DNA from: Niabella agricola
GTDB lineage: Bacteria; Bacteroidota; Bacteroidia; Chitinophagales; Chitinophagaceae
Reading direction: 5' to 3'
Assembly: GCF_021538615.1 (NCBI RefSeq)
Contig: NZ_JAJHIZ010000003.1
Location: 1,674,001-1,738,000 of the forward strand
Length of the DNA: 64,000 nt
The position numbers and the translations under genes are program-made. Below are positions 41,725 through 51,471 of the stretch, in pieces; positions within the stretch are counted from its first letter, which is position 1, and every line of letters begins with the position of its first letter. Under the pieces are notes generated by a model. That model was given only the letters and a program-made list of their open reading frames with translations. It was not told where the DNA came from and did not search any database.

Positions 41725-43129
41725 AAATTAACTCCCCATCCAAATATGCATTGATGCTATCCATGAGATTTTGCCCCTGATCGGCGCGTGGATCATTCTT
41801 TAACGGCAATACGCTTCTTTCCTTAGAAAGAACCACAATCGTCGGATAGCCGACCACATTATAATCTTTAATAATCGGATGGGCCATTCCTTCTCCTTGC
41901 GTGTATAATTTCACCGCGCCATCAAAGCTGTATAAATACCCCTTTAAACTTTTCTTCCATTTGTCGGAGCTTTCATCTACACAGACGCTCAGAAACACAA
42001 CCTGTTTGCCTTCAAGTTTTTTAGCAGCGCGTGCCAGAACCGGTGTCATATGAACACAGGCACCGCAACCGGTAAACCAAAAATCAATAACGATCACCTT
42101 GTCTTTAAAACTATCCAGTGAATATACTTTTCCGTCCACGCCGGTCAAAGAGAAATTCCTGGCCAAAGTACCGGTTATACGGACTTTTGTCAAGGCCTCA
42201 TAAACAGGTCTAAAAACAGGGTCGGTATTGGCTTTGTAGAAAGCAGCCTGTTTGACGTTCAATGTAACAGACCGTCCCGGTCCGGTAAGGATATATGCCA
42301 TCAGCTGTTTACGCTTCTCGCCCTTAAAATTATTGTATACAAAATCATATTTCTCATTAAACGTTAGCTTAGGATTACCTTCAATTTTGGTTCGTTTAAC
42401 GCTTTGCATCTCGAATATATATCTTGGATAAGATATGGATTTAATGCCAGTATCATAGAAGGTCGGCTCGGGCAGGCTGTCCCTAACATACGCCGCTGCG
42501 GTTTGCTGGTCGATAATTTTTCGGTTAAGCATCCAGCAGGCGTCGGCTTGCAGGCTTAATAACTGCTGATCTATTATATGCTTATAAATTCTCGGCGGAA
42601 TTTTCCCACTGTAAGCTGTTATAATCTTCTGCTGATCGTTATAAAGTTGCTTGCAAACACTCAAATATTCGAGAGCAGCCCTTTTGTCGTCAAGCGACCT
42701 TTGAGGATACCTTTGTTCATTCAAATATGTTTGGCCTAGTTTGGCTATTTTATAAATGCACTCATAAACACTGCTGTTACTGCCCAAGAACCGGGTACTT
42801 TGCTGATCGGCCAGCACTTCTACTGTATCTTTAGGAAATATCAAGAACAACGCGTTTGGGAACGCTTGCTTTACTCCTCTTACTACAAAATAAATGGTAT
42901 CAGCTAAATGAGGTACGTTAAAAAAGCATTTACCGTCTTTGACCAAAGGCGAAACAAGCGTATTTGTCCTGCGATCATCGACACCGCCATTGAACAATTC
43001 CAGCCGCGCATCTTCTGCCTGCTTAAACAATGAAGTATCCGTGATAATAACTGACTGGGCTATGATCCGATTTTCCGGATGTAACGCAGCCAAAAGCATA
43101 ATTAAAATGAAGCTTGGAAATATTTTCAT
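41723..43129 (-). CDS. TlpA-like thioredoxin-family protein (468 aa)
   Basis: Signal peptide (FILIMLLAALHPENRIIAQS), a long helical middle domain typical of Bacteroidetes DUF4369/TlpA proteins, and a C-terminal thioredoxin domain: VIVIDFWFTGCGACVHMTPV with a CGAC active site, later NVVGYPTIVVLSK with the cis-proline. It is exported and would act on disulfides in the periplasm. In Bacteroidetes such genes often follow susC/susD pairs that handle peptides or small ligands. Here it follows susD by 13 bases, so it is in the same operon. Confidence 0.85.
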   Translation of the reverse strand: MKIFPSFILIMLLAALHPENRIIAQSVIITDTSLFKQAEDARLELFNGGVDDRRTNTLVSPLVKDGKCFFNVPHLADTIYFVVRGVKQAFPNALFLIFPKDTVEVLADQQSTRFLGSNSSVYECIYKIAKLGQTYLNEQRYPQRSLDDKRAALEYLSVCKQLYNDQQKIITAYSGKIPPRIYKHIIDQQLLSLQADACWMLNRKIIDQQTAAAYVRDSLPEPTFYDTGIKSISYPRYIFEMQSVKRTKIEGNPKLTFNEKYDFVYNNFKGEKRKQLMAYILTGPGRSVTLNVKQAAFYKANTDPVFRPVYEALTKVRITGTLARNFSLTGVDGKVYSLDSFKDKVIVIDFWFTGCGACVHMTPVLARAAKKLEGKQVVFLSVCVDESSDKWKKSLKGYLYSFDGAVKLYTQGEGMAHPIIKDYNVVGYPTIVVLSKERSVLPLKNDPRADQGQNLMDSINAYLDGELI

Positions 43130-43142
43130 GATTTAAAATTTG

Positions 43143-44522
43143 TTATCTTTTGTTTTGAGGAATACCGCTAAGTTGGATTTCTTCTAGCGGTATCGGAAGC
43201 GCATAGCGGGGATCGTTGGGAGGCAAAACATATTCTTTACCGTTAACGATTCTGCGGAGGGTCATTTTAAACTGCTCCTCCTGGTTAAACCTTCTCAGGT
43301 CTGTCCATCGCAGCCCGCGAAACAGCAGCTCTTTTTTTCGTTCGCCTAAAATGACTCCAAGCGCCTGATCCGCCGAAGCTGCAGTAACAGGCTCATATAC
43401 CGCAGCAGACGACCAGCGCTTTTTCAAAAGACGATTCAGGTCAGCCAAAGCGGCGTCCTTGTCTTGACTACGCGCGTAACACTCGGCTCTTATCAGCAAT
43501 ACTTCGTCAGTGGCTATCCCACTAAAGGGGTACCCGTAAAAATCATAGCTTCCCTTGTAAAAAATCTCATTATTAAGTATCCTAAAGAACAGCTTCTTCC
43601 GAAGGTCGGCTTCCCGGAAGCTATCGTAAAGCTCTTTGGGAATCCTTGCTGCGCTGCGCGCGGTAAGCGAGGTGCTGGCGATGGAGGTATGAAATACTTC
43701 TTCATTAAGGAAAGTCGTACTGATAGACGAGGTGCGGGACGGTGATAAGGTATTGTAGTCGGTAAGGGTACTGAATTTAGAAAGGAACTTATCCGCAAAG
43801 TCGAAAGCCTTATTGTGGTCACCCATCGCCTGGTAAATCCGCGCCAGAAAACCCAGAGTAACAACCGACGAGGGTTGTGTTTTGTACTGGCTAAAGTCAG
43901 GCAAAAGTGCCAGCGCTGTGTTCAGGTCGGCTAAGATCTGCTCATAGCACTTCTCAATCGATGCCCTGGGCGGGCGGTTATTGATATCCGACGTTAAACG
44001 CAGCGGTATACCTGGCTCCTGCGAAGCCGTTGCTTGGTTATACGGCATTGCAAAATTCTGTACGAGGTTGTAAAAGGCCCATGAGCGAAAAAACAATGCG
44101 CTGCCTTTTATCCGGTTGTACTTTGAGATATCGGTGTTTGAAATCTCTAATTTCTCCAACCCTTCCAAAATGACGTTGCAATTGAATACCTGCTGGTAAG
44201 ATTTGTCCCATCCGCCGTTGAAAAGGGTCTCGCCTTCGTAAATATCGCTCGCCCAGGTGTAGATATTTCTATAAAACGAATAAGGAAGTGCATTTAAGGC
44301 TGCATCAGGAAGGTAATATTCATCGGCTGAAGCTGTGCCAAAGACAGGGTCGGCGTAATTATTGAACAGCGTACTGTAACTCAGTATCCGGTCATAATCA
44401 TCCAAGCCTGACGGTAGCACTAATGCCTGGTTAGGCTTTGCAGCTAAAAATTCCTTTTCCTTATCACAGCCCCATAAAAGTGCCAATATGATGCAGCATC
44501 CTGATAGTATTCTGGTCGTCAT
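43143..44522 (-). CDS. susD: SusD/RagB-family outer-membrane lipoprotein (459 aa)
   Basis: Lipobox near residue 19 (LALLWGC). The body carries SusD features: KPNQALVLPSGLDDYDRILS, ILEGLEKLEISNTDISKYNR, GSALFFRSWAFYNLVQNFAM, LNTALALLPDF, and near the end KRWSSAAVYEPV and KELLFRGLRWTDLRRFNQEE. SusD binds the ligand and delivers it to the SusC channel. It follows susC directly (4 bases). The substrate is unknown. Confidence 0.9.
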   Translation of the reverse strand: MTTRILSGCCIILALLWGCDKEKEFLAAKPNQALVLPSGLDDYDRILSYSTLFNNYADPVFGTASADEYYLPDAALNALPYSFYRNIYTWASDIYEGETLFNGGWDKSYQQVFNCNVILEGLEKLEISNTDISKYNRIKGSALFFRSWAFYNLVQNFAMPYNQATASQEPGIPLRLTSDINNRPPRASIEKCYEQILADLNTALALLPDFSQYKTQPSSVVTLGFLARIYQAMGDHNKAFDFADKFLSKFSTLTDYNTLSPSRTSSISTTFLNEEVFHTSIASTSLTARSAARIPKELYDSFREADLRKKLFFRILNNEIFYKGSYDFYGYPFSGIATDEVLLIRAECYARSQDKDAALADLNRLLKKRWSSAAVYEPVTAASADQALGVILGERKKELLFRGLRWTDLRRFNQEEQFKMTLRRIVNGKEYVLPPNDPRYALPIPLEEIQLSGIPQNKR

Positions 44523-44526
44523 AATC

Positions 44527-47500
44527 TCAAAAATTAAATTTAGCGCCTATAGCAAAAGATCGGGGTACCGGATATCCCGGAGCATAAACATCGGGATCAG
44601 TGCCACTTCTGTTAGCTCTCCAGATGATGCCGACATTATCAATATATCCGTACAGCTGGATTTTCCGGGCGCCTGCGATCCGGTCCGTCCGGTGAGCGCG
44701 TAACTCATACTGAATGGTTATATCCTGCAAGCGGATATGATCGCCTTTTTCAATAAATGCCGATGAAAAAAGGTAGAAGCTCTCCCGGCTGCTGGTAACC
44801 GGCAGCAATTCCTGCGACGGAATATTCGTATTCCGCTCATCACCTGGCTGCTGCCAGCGGTCGTAATAATCCCTGTTGCCTCCGCCTTCATACAGGCCAG
44901 AATAGCTTAATGCAGGTCTTCGGAAATAGTACCCAAACTTATAGAGCATATTAAAGGAAAGGGAAAGGCTTTTAAAAGCCAGCGTGTTCCTTAGTGCCCC
45001 AAAAACTGTTGGCCTTGCCGGTCCGTTATAAACCATATTACTGACGGTTGTTGAATTAAGTATAGCTGCCCAATCGGTGCTTATCTTGCCGTTTAAATAT
45101 CCCTGCGGGTCACCGTTCTCATGGGAGAGGCCGGCCCAGGCATAACTATAAACGCTAAAAAGGGGTTTACCGACCAGGGGCTGAATAATGCTTGATCGTA
45201 TACCGTTGATATAGGATAATGCAGATTCCGTCATATCGTATTTTGTCACTTTGTCCATCACCCGGCTAAAAAGGAAATTGGATGTCCAGGAAAACGACCG
45301 TGATTTAAAATTTGTCGTGTTGATCGTAAGGTCAATCCCCTTCGTCATTGTACCGGCAGTGTTGCCGTAAAATGCAGTGAAACCGGTCGAAGCAGGAAGC
45401 GCGGCATTGCCAAAGAGATCGATCCCCTTCTTTATATAAAATTCTATAGTACCTGCAACCCGGTTTCTAGCAGAGGCAAAGTCGTAGCCAAAGTTCACAA
45501 TCCTGACCTTTTCCCAACGCAGCTGATCATTACCGGGCCGTTGTATTATAGCAGCGGGCAACGTGTAGTAGAAATTGCTGGTAATATTATAGAACGCGTG
45601 ATAGGCAGAAGCGCTCTTATCTATATTGCCATTGTAGCCGTAAGTGACCCTTAGCTTACCATAAGGAAGGAAGCCAAACCTGTAAAAGGATTCCTTTGAG
45701 AATATCCATGAAACGCCGCCGGAATACAAGGGTGTAGCCTGCTGGTTGGTTTTCACACCAAATAAATTAGACTTATCGACCCGCCCGCTTCCTGAAATGA
45801 TATACCTGCCTTTAAAGGAATAGCTCGCATTGCTGAAGTAAGAAAGATAACGATCGGTATAACGGCTTAGGTTGTTGATATTAGGCAGCGACTGTGCGCC
45901 ATCGGGATTTGTCGGAAAAACCGTAACCAGGTCTACATTGATCTGCGTCGCATTCTGTTTGTTATAGCCGTAATAGGTAAAAGCATTGCTTTGGGTGATT
46001 GTTTCATTTATTTCAGCACCGGCAATTGCAGTTAAATTATGATCCCCGATCCAGGAGTGCGCAATGTCTGCCTGTATTCTCCCCCGGCTCGATTTGAGCT
46101 CCGATATCCGGCTATTTAAAATACCGCCATCGGAAGGTACCGGGTAAGGCTTTGTACTACCGGGGTTATAGAACCGGTTGAAAAGATCGCGGGTATAAAA
46201 TGTGCTGGCGCTATTAAACTCATCATTTTTTACATTGCCCGCCTCTCGTTGGTATTTAACGGACAAGCTAAGCCAGCTGGTAACAGCCTGTTTAATGCCA
46301 AAGTTAATTTTTGCATGGGTTTGCCTATTCGACGCGTCCGCCAGGCCAAACTCTTCATACGGGCGGTAACGCCAGTTCCTGAATCCGGGATTACTTAGCG
46401 TGTCCAGGTACAAAGGATTAAACGACCGGATAACCGCAAGGGCATCCCGGTTGTTGTCATCAACCAGATCGGTATATTCAGGAAGCAAACCCGTTGTCTT
46501 CAGGCTATTGAGATTTGCAAGAACGGAATTGGTCCTCGCATTGGACATAGTGTAATTGATACCTGATGAAATTACCAGCCCCTTCGCGGGATAAAAGTTT
46601 AGGTTCGACGTAAAATTGAACCGGTCATTGCTAAACCCTACCTGGCCACCCCGGTTACGGTCGTAACCTGCGGAGAGGTAATAATCATTCTTTACACCGC
46701 CACCACTGAAATTCACAGCATACTGCTGATTGAGGCTGCTTTGATAAAAATACTTCCGGAGATCAGAATTGATGTTGTTATTTCTTAGCCCGGTCAGCAA
46801 TGTGCTTCCCATCTCTTCGGTGATCAGGCCCTTGCTAACTTGATCAAGAACACTCACTGCAAGCGGAACAGCCTGAAAATTTGTACTGCTTAGCTTTGCA
46901 TTATAATAACCCTTTTCAAAAAGCATACTTTGTATGTCCACCCGATCTGCCGGATCAATTCCCAATGAGGGGCGGTAATTGAGATCGGGTTTCCCCCCAA
47001 CGGTAACGTTGGCATTAAAGTCGATGTTTACAGGTTTATCTGTACGCCCCTTTTTCGTCGTTATCACAATGACGCCATTGCCTGACCTTACCCCCCAAAT
47101 GCTCGCTGCTGCGGCATCCTTTAATATGGTAATGCTTTCTACATCATTAGGATTGATATTCTTTATATCGCCGTCATAGGGAAAATTATCAACTACAATC
47201 AGCGGTTGGTCATTAGCGAATAGCGTACTATGTCCCCTGATATTTAGGTCATAGCCGCCGTCTGTACTGGCAGGTGTATTCTTATTGAATAAAAGTCCGG
47301 TCACGTTTCCTTCGAGCCGATCCACAATATTAGTGCTGACGCTTTTATTCAGGAGCGCGTTGCCGAGATGTACAAACGATCCCGTCGCCCGCTCCTTTGG
47401 TATGACCTGATAGCCTATGCTTAACACCTGAACTTCCTCGAGACTCGAAACCAGGGGTTTTAGCCGGAATAGCATAAAACTATCTGCCTGGCTGGACTCC

Positions 47501-48081
47501 ACAGGATAGCCGACACCCTTAACAGCAATAAGGGCGTCGGCATCCACTTGTTCAATATAAAAACGCCCCTCACGATTGGTAACTACCCCTCTATTGGTTC
47601 CCTGAATGGCAACCGATATTCCCGTCAGGGGATGCATCTGTTCATCAACCACCATTCCCGATACATTGATGGGATTACGGCTTCCGCCTGCAACCGGCAC
47701 CATACCTTTTTTGAAAATCACAACCCGGCCCTTTATAAATTTGTAATCAAGCTGGGTACCCTTCAGCAGAAGCTCCAGGGTTGCAGTGAGCGTACGCGTG
47801 GCATCAGGAACGCTTACCGGCCTGGTTTTTTCAACCTCATTCGTAGGAAAGCCGATAGCTGTACCTGCCACCTTAGCTAACCGGGTAAGCGCTTTTGACA
47901 GTGGCTCCTTACTGGCGCCAAAAAGCACGCGTTTATCCCCCTGGCTGAAGCCTGCTACGCTAAACATAAGCATAGCCCAAACCAGACATAACCTCGCTAT
48001 TGTAAAGTACGGAGGTGTGAGCAAACAACAGATCTCCTTTCGCCACAATGATGTGACAATTTTCTTCTTATATTGCACCAT
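44527..48081 (-). CDS. susC: SusC/RagA-family TonB-dependent transporter (1184 aa)
   Basis: Begins with a signal sequence, a secretin/TonB short N-terminal (STN) domain (ALTRLAKVAGTAIGFPTNEV, LLLKGTQLDYKFIKGRVVIF) and a carboxypeptidase-regulatory-like domain (ISVAIQGTNRGVVTNREGRF). The plug has the SusC signature PLIVVDNFPYDGDIKNINPN with DVESITILKDAAAASIWGVR and GVIVITTKKG. The rest is a 22-strand barrel. The STN domain is the contact for FecR-type anti-sigma signalling, and fecR and an ECF sigma gene lie just upstream, so ligand binding should induce this operon. Confidence 0.92.
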   Translation of the reverse strand: MVQYKKKIVTSLWRKEICCLLTPPYFTIARLCLVWAMLMFSVAGFSQGDKRVLFGASKEPLSKALTRLAKVAGTAIGFPTNEVEKTRPVSVPDATRTLTATLELLLKGTQLDYKFIKGRVVIFKKGMVPVAGGSRNPINVSGMVVDEQMHPLTGISVAIQGTNRGVVTNREGRFYIEQVDADALIAVKGVGYPVESSQADSFMLFRLKPLVSSLEEVQVLSIGYQVIPKERATGSFVHLGNALLNKSVSTNIVDRLEGNVTGLLFNKNTPASTDGGYDLNIRGHSTLFANDQPLIVVDNFPYDGDIKNINPNDVESITILKDAAAASIWGVRSGNGVIVITTKKGRTDKPVNIDFNANVTVGGKPDLNYRPSLGIDPADRVDIQSMLFEKGYYNAKLSSTNFQAVPLAVSVLDQVSKGLITEEMGSTLLTGLRNNNINSDLRKYFYQSSLNQQYAVNFSGGGVKNDYYLSAGYDRNRGGQVGFSNDRFNFTSNLNFYPAKGLVISSGINYTMSNARTNSVLANLNSLKTTGLLPEYTDLVDDNNRDALAVIRSFNPLYLDTLSNPGFRNWRYRPYEEFGLADASNRQTHAKINFGIKQAVTSWLSLSVKYQREAGNVKNDEFNSASTFYTRDLFNRFYNPGSTKPYPVPSDGGILNSRISELKSSRGRIQADIAHSWIGDHNLTAIAGAEINETITQSNAFTYYGYNKQNATQINVDLVTVFPTNPDGAQSLPNINNLSRYTDRYLSYFSNASYSFKGRYIISGSGRVDKSNLFGVKTNQQATPLYSGGVSWIFSKESFYRFGFLPYGKLRVTYGYNGNIDKSASAYHAFYNITSNFYYTLPAAIIQRPGNDQLRWEKVRIVNFGYDFASARNRVAGTIEFYIKKGIDLFGNAALPASTGFTAFYGNTAGTMTKGIDLTINTTNFKSRSFSWTSNFLFSRVMDKVTKYDMTESALSYINGIRSSIIQPLVGKPLFSVYSYAWAGLSHENGDPQGYLNGKISTDWAAILNSTTVSNMVYNGPARPTVFGALRNTLAFKSLSLSFNMLYKFGYYFRRPALSYSGLYEGGGNRDYYDRWQQPGDERNTNIPSQELLPVTSSRESFYLFSSAFIEKGDHIRLQDITIQYELRAHRTDRIAGARKIQLYGYIDNVGIIWRANRSGTDPDVYAPGYPVPRSFAIGAKFNF

Positions 48082-48112
48082 GATTAAATTGGTTACTAAC
48101 CCATTTTAAGTC

Positions 48113-48140
48113 TCCCCGCTTTGCTTACCGGCAGCGGGGA
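48113..48140. other. Hairpin between susC and fecR
   Basis: 8-bp stem TCCCCGCT / AGCGGGGA with a 12-base loop, followed by TTTTTT on the plus strand. The T run is on the wrong side for the minus-strand fecR transcript, so it is probably an mRNA-processing or stabilising hairpin between fecR and susC rather than their terminator. Confidence 0.4.
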
Positions 48141-48144
48141 TTTT

Positions 48145-49131
48145 TTATTCGCAACCTTGTCCGGAGATCGTATAATTGGTACCGCTTTTAGCAAAGCTGG
48201 CATTTACGATTGGACATATAAAGTTTAAGACTTCCTCAATTGATTCGGTACCGTTAAAAGTGTCGGTGATCGTTATCCTGCAATCGTTTAGTTTGCCCTC
48301 AAGATTTATTACCACTCCATAACGTTCCTGAAGTTTTGTAGCTATATCCCTAAGCGATTCTCCTTTAAACTGCAGGCCTGAAACCATCCATTTGGCAATT
48401 GCCGCGGAAGCTACCTGCTGCTGAACCGCTTCCGACTTTGCATATACTAGCTGTTGATCTTTGGTTAGCACAGCGATGGTCCTGTCGGCGCGTTCGACGC
48501 GAACCTTGCCCCTGGTGACGGTTACAGTGACAGAATCGCCCTGCTCCTTTATATTAAAAGCCGTTCCCAATACTGTAACCTTCAACGGCCCCGCCGTAAT
48601 AATGAAAGGCTTGTCTTTGTCATGATGGATATCGAAGTAAGCCTCTCCTACCAGGTTAACGCTGCGCGTTGCAACATTAAATCCTGCGCCATCCATCTTC
48701 AAATTACTACCAGCACGTAGCACCACTACGGAACTATCGGGTAACCGGACATACCGGCCACTGGTTGCCCTGGCAGCCATTGCATCATAGGATGCTACTG
48801 CCGGCAGCTTGGTTACATGAGAAAACCGTCTTTGAATCTGATAATAAATAAAGCCGGTGGCTGCAAGCACAAAAACGGCTGCAGCGATTTTATAGAAAAC
48901 CGTATGATCTTTCTTTTTCGCGCCCTGCTGCTGATCATCAATAATGGCTTTGAGCCTTTTGTAACGGTCCGATATATAATCTTTTATGTCGGTCTGAATA
49001 TGCGATGGCAGCTCAAGTGGGTCGCCGGCATCCAATGCGTGATAGAAATCGTCCAGCTCCGCTTGTTCAGCTACACTACACAGCCCCTGCTCGTATTTGT
49101 CCAGTAAATATGATAGCCGTTCGTTGTCCAT
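48145..49131 (-). CDS. fecR: FecR-family anti-sigma factor (328 aa)
   Basis: The N-terminal cytoplasmic part has the leader for sigma binding (LSYLLDKYEQGLCSVAEQAE), then one membrane helix (FYKIAAAVFVLAATGFIYYQ) and a periplasmic FecR domain (RYVRLPDSSVVVLRAGSNLK, AYFDIHHDKDKPFIITAGPL with KVTVLGTAFNIKEQG). The C-terminal STN-interaction part (LRDIATKLQERYGVVINLEG) resembles DUF4974. It transmits the SusC state to the divergent sigma factor. Confidence 0.9.
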   Translation of the reverse strand: MDNERLSYLLDKYEQGLCSVAEQAELDDFYHALDAGDPLELPSHIQTDIKDYISDRYKRLKAIIDDQQQGAKKKDHTVFYKIAAAVFVLAATGFIYYQIQRRFSHVTKLPAVASYDAMAARATSGRYVRLPDSSVVVLRAGSNLKMDGAGFNVATRSVNLVGEAYFDIHHDKDKPFIITAGPLKVTVLGTAFNIKEQGDSVTVTVTRGKVRVERADRTIAVLTKDQQLVYAKSEAVQQQVASAAIAKWMVSGLQFKGESLRDIATKLQERYGVVINLEGKLNDCRITITDTFNGTESIEEVLNFICPIVNASFAKSGTNYTISGQGCE

Positions 49132-49285
49132 GCAGGTATGCCTCCTTATATATAATGGCAGAAAAAGTTTCCAACCCTATATCAAAACCCATCTTTTTTT
49201 TATTTTTTCAGACTTAATATTTAATTAATTTGCATGCATCAAACGAAATGCTATCACCGCTACACTAATACATATCGACAATGAG

Positions 49286-49825
49286 TTGCTGGCAGGGATC
49301 AAAAAAGGAGATGAGCTGGCATTTAAACAACTATACGAGCGGCACTCGACAAAGTTGCTAACCATTGCCTATAGCAAGACTAAAAGCATCGAAATAGCTG
49401 AGGAAATCGTGCAGGATACATTCCTTACCTTTTACAATAAAAAGGAAGCCGTTGACAACAACCCTTTACTCTATTTAAAGGCTGTCCTGAAGTTTAAAAT
49501 ACTAGAACACATAAAAACACAATACAAAACCAAAACACATCCTCTCGACAGTGATTATCTGGTAGCTACCCGTTCAATGGAAGTGCCCGAAAAGCTGGAG
49601 ATACAGGAAACACAGTCTGCCATTTACAAAAAAATACAAAGTCTACCACAGCAATGTCGCGAAGTCTTTGTGCTTCGGAGAGACTATAATTTCAGCAATG
49701 AAGAGGTGGCCAATAAACTAGGGATTTCAGTGAAAACCGTCGAAGCGCATATGACAAAAGCACTTGCAGCACTCAAAAAGAACCTTGAACACACCCTGAT
49801 CATATTTCTTTTCCTATTATCATAG
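49286..49825 (+). CDS. ECF RNA polymerase sigma factor (179 aa)
   Basis: Region 2 has AFKQLYERHSTKLLTIAYSK and EIAEEIVQDTFLTFYNKKE; region 4 has LPQQCREVFVLRRDYNFSNE and EVANKLGISVKTVEAHMTKA. It is divergent from fecR. The first in-frame candidate start is TTG at 49286; the natural N terminus (DNELLAGI) begins a few codons earlier but no ATG or GTG is in frame there, so the start is either TTG or an unusual ATC/ATA. The partner genes support a functional sigma/anti-sigma/SusC cascade. Confidence 0.85.
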   Translation: MLAGIKKGDELAFKQLYERHSTKLLTIAYSKTKSIEIAEEIVQDTFLTFYNKKEAVDNNPLLYLKAVLKFKILEHIKTQYKTKTHPLDSDYLVATRSMEVPEKLEIQETQSAIYKKIQSLPQQCREVFVLRRDYNFSNEEVANKLGISVKTVEAHMTKALAALKKNLEHTLIIFLFLLS

Positions 49826-49916
49826 TGTCGAAGATTTTCCACAGTAAAACGTTGCAGAGCGCCAATTTCGACCAAGAGCTAAAAGCTATACCTTTACAAA
49901 ATATCAAAGACTACAA

Positions 49917-50648
49917 ATGATAAAACATTCACTTATCGTTTTTCTCCTGTTTGCTTCTGAAATTTTATTTGCACAGGAGCATAACCCGACTATTAAAAAA
50001 AAGGCGACAACCGTTGAAGGGTTTGTGCCACAGGGTTGGAAAATCGCCTATACAGCGAAAGGAGACCTTAATAAAGACGCTATCAGTGATGTGGCAATTA
50101 TTATACAGAATACCAACCCGGAAAACCTGGTCAAAAATGAGCGATTAGGATCTGATACACTGGACCTAAACCCAAGGATGCTGCTGGTCCTGTTCAAAGG
50201 GGCTGATAAGGTTTATACATTGGCAGCCAAAAACGAAAGCTTTATTCCAAGCCCCGACGACGCCGAGTCCACATGTCTGGCCGATCCGTTGAGTGAGACC
50301 GGCGCCATACACATAGAAAAAGGGGTATTAAAGTTAAGTTACCAATATTGGCTCAGTTGTGGTTCGTATGGGGTCACCAATACAGACTACACATTTCGGT
50401 TTCAAAACGAAAAATTCGAATTGATTGGCTACGACTGCAAAAGCTTTAGCAGGGCTTCCGGCGAAGAAAGCAGTACAAGCGTTAACTTCTCCACCCGGAA
50501 AATAGGCAAGACCACGGGCGGCAATATGTTTGATGATAACGAAAACAAACCCAAAACAACAACCAGCAAGCTTACCTATGGAAAATTATTAAACCTTGAA
50601 TTAATGACGCCAAAGGATAGCGACGCTCTAATGGAATTAACATACTAA
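49917..50648 (+). CDS. Hypothetical secreted protein (243 aa)
   Basis: Signal peptide (SLIVFLLFASEILFAQ). The mature part looks like a beta-rich, repeat-type domain (QGWKIAYTAKGDLNKDAISD, VAIIIQNTNPENLVKNERLG) of the kind often called VCBS/FG-GAP-like: DLNKDAISDVAI is the calcium-binding-loop style motif. It has several charged strands and a C-terminal Thr-rich segment (NKPKTTTSKLTYGKLLNLEL). It follows the sigma factor and precedes the phosphatase by 25 bases. No role assigned. Confidence 0.7.
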   Translation: MIKHSLIVFLLFASEILFAQEHNPTIKKKATTVEGFVPQGWKIAYTAKGDLNKDAISDVAIIIQNTNPENLVKNERLGSDTLDLNPRMLLVLFKGADKVYTLAAKNESFIPSPDDAESTCLADPLSETGAIHIEKGVLKLSYQYWLSCGSYGVTNTDYTFRFQNEKFELIGYDCKSFSRASGEESSTSVNFSTRKIGKTTGGNMFDDNENKPKTTTSKLTYGKLLNLELMTPKDSDALMELTY

Positions 50649-50673
50649 TTCTCTCCTGCTTAATAAAAGCAAC

Positions 50674-51432
50674 ATGGGTACGTTCGTTATAGGGGATCTG
50701 CATGGGGCCAGCAAAGCACTGGAGCAGTGTTTGCAGCGTTCAGGCTTTGACCCTGAAAAGGATACCCTTATCCAGCTCGGCGACGTATGCGACGGCCATA
50801 ATGATGTATATGATTGTGTGGAAATGCTGATAAACATACCCAACCTGGTTGCCATAAGAGGAAATCATGATACCTGGCTGCTGGAATTTATCGAAACAGA
50901 TTTTCATCCCGTGTATTGGACATACGGCGGGTTAGGCACACTCAGGTCATACCTTGACTATGCGGGAAAGTCAGGAAAGTACCGCTCTTCCGGAAGTGGG
51001 TATAAGACTGCATTAGAAGCCGCTGATATCCCTAAATCACACAAAAATTTTTTCGCATCCCAACAGTTATACCATGTAGACGCGCATAACCGATGCTTTG
51101 TGCATGCAGGCTTCAGGAACAACCTTCCATTTGACCAGCAGCGCGCAGAAGATTTTTACTGGAACAGGAGCTTATGGGAGGAAGCTATAGCGAAAAGCGT
51201 AACCTTATCTAGCGATGGGCTAAAAGAAACATACCTCATAACACCTCATTTTAGCGAGATCTATCTTGGTCATACGGCCACCTTAAAATGGGGGACCGAT
51301 CAGCCGTTAAACGCTTTCAATATCTGGAACCTTGATACCGGGGCCGGTGGCCCAGGAAGGTTAACGATTATGAACGCGGATTCAAAAAAGTATTGGCAGT
51401 CCGATCAGTTGAACGAACTGTATCGTCCATAA
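50674..51432 (+). CDS. Metallophosphoesterase, serine/threonine phosphatase type (252 aa)
   Basis: All calcineurin-like motifs are visible: FVIGDLHG at the N terminus (GDxHG), LIQLGDVCDGHND (GDxxDG), VAIRGNHDTW (GNHD), later FVHAGF and LGHTA. This is a member of the PrpA/diadenosine-polyphosphatase-like group that dephosphorylates proteins or cleaves Ap4A. It needs two metal ions. It lies 25 bases after the secreted-protein gene and likely belongs to the same transcript. Confidence 0.9.
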   Translation: MGTFVIGDLHGASKALEQCLQRSGFDPEKDTLIQLGDVCDGHNDVYDCVEMLINIPNLVAIRGNHDTWLLEFIETDFHPVYWTYGGLGTLRSYLDYAGKSGKYRSSGSGYKTALEAADIPKSHKNFFASQQLYHVDAHNRCFVHAGFRNNLPFDQQRAEDFYWNRSLWEEAIAKSVTLSSDGLKETYLITPHFSEIYLGHTATLKWGTDQPLNAFNIWNLDTGAGGPGRLTIMNADSKKYWQSDQLNELYRP

Positions 51433-51471
51433 TTAGAAAAAGCCAGATAGTTTCTTAAAGGGTTCATGACA

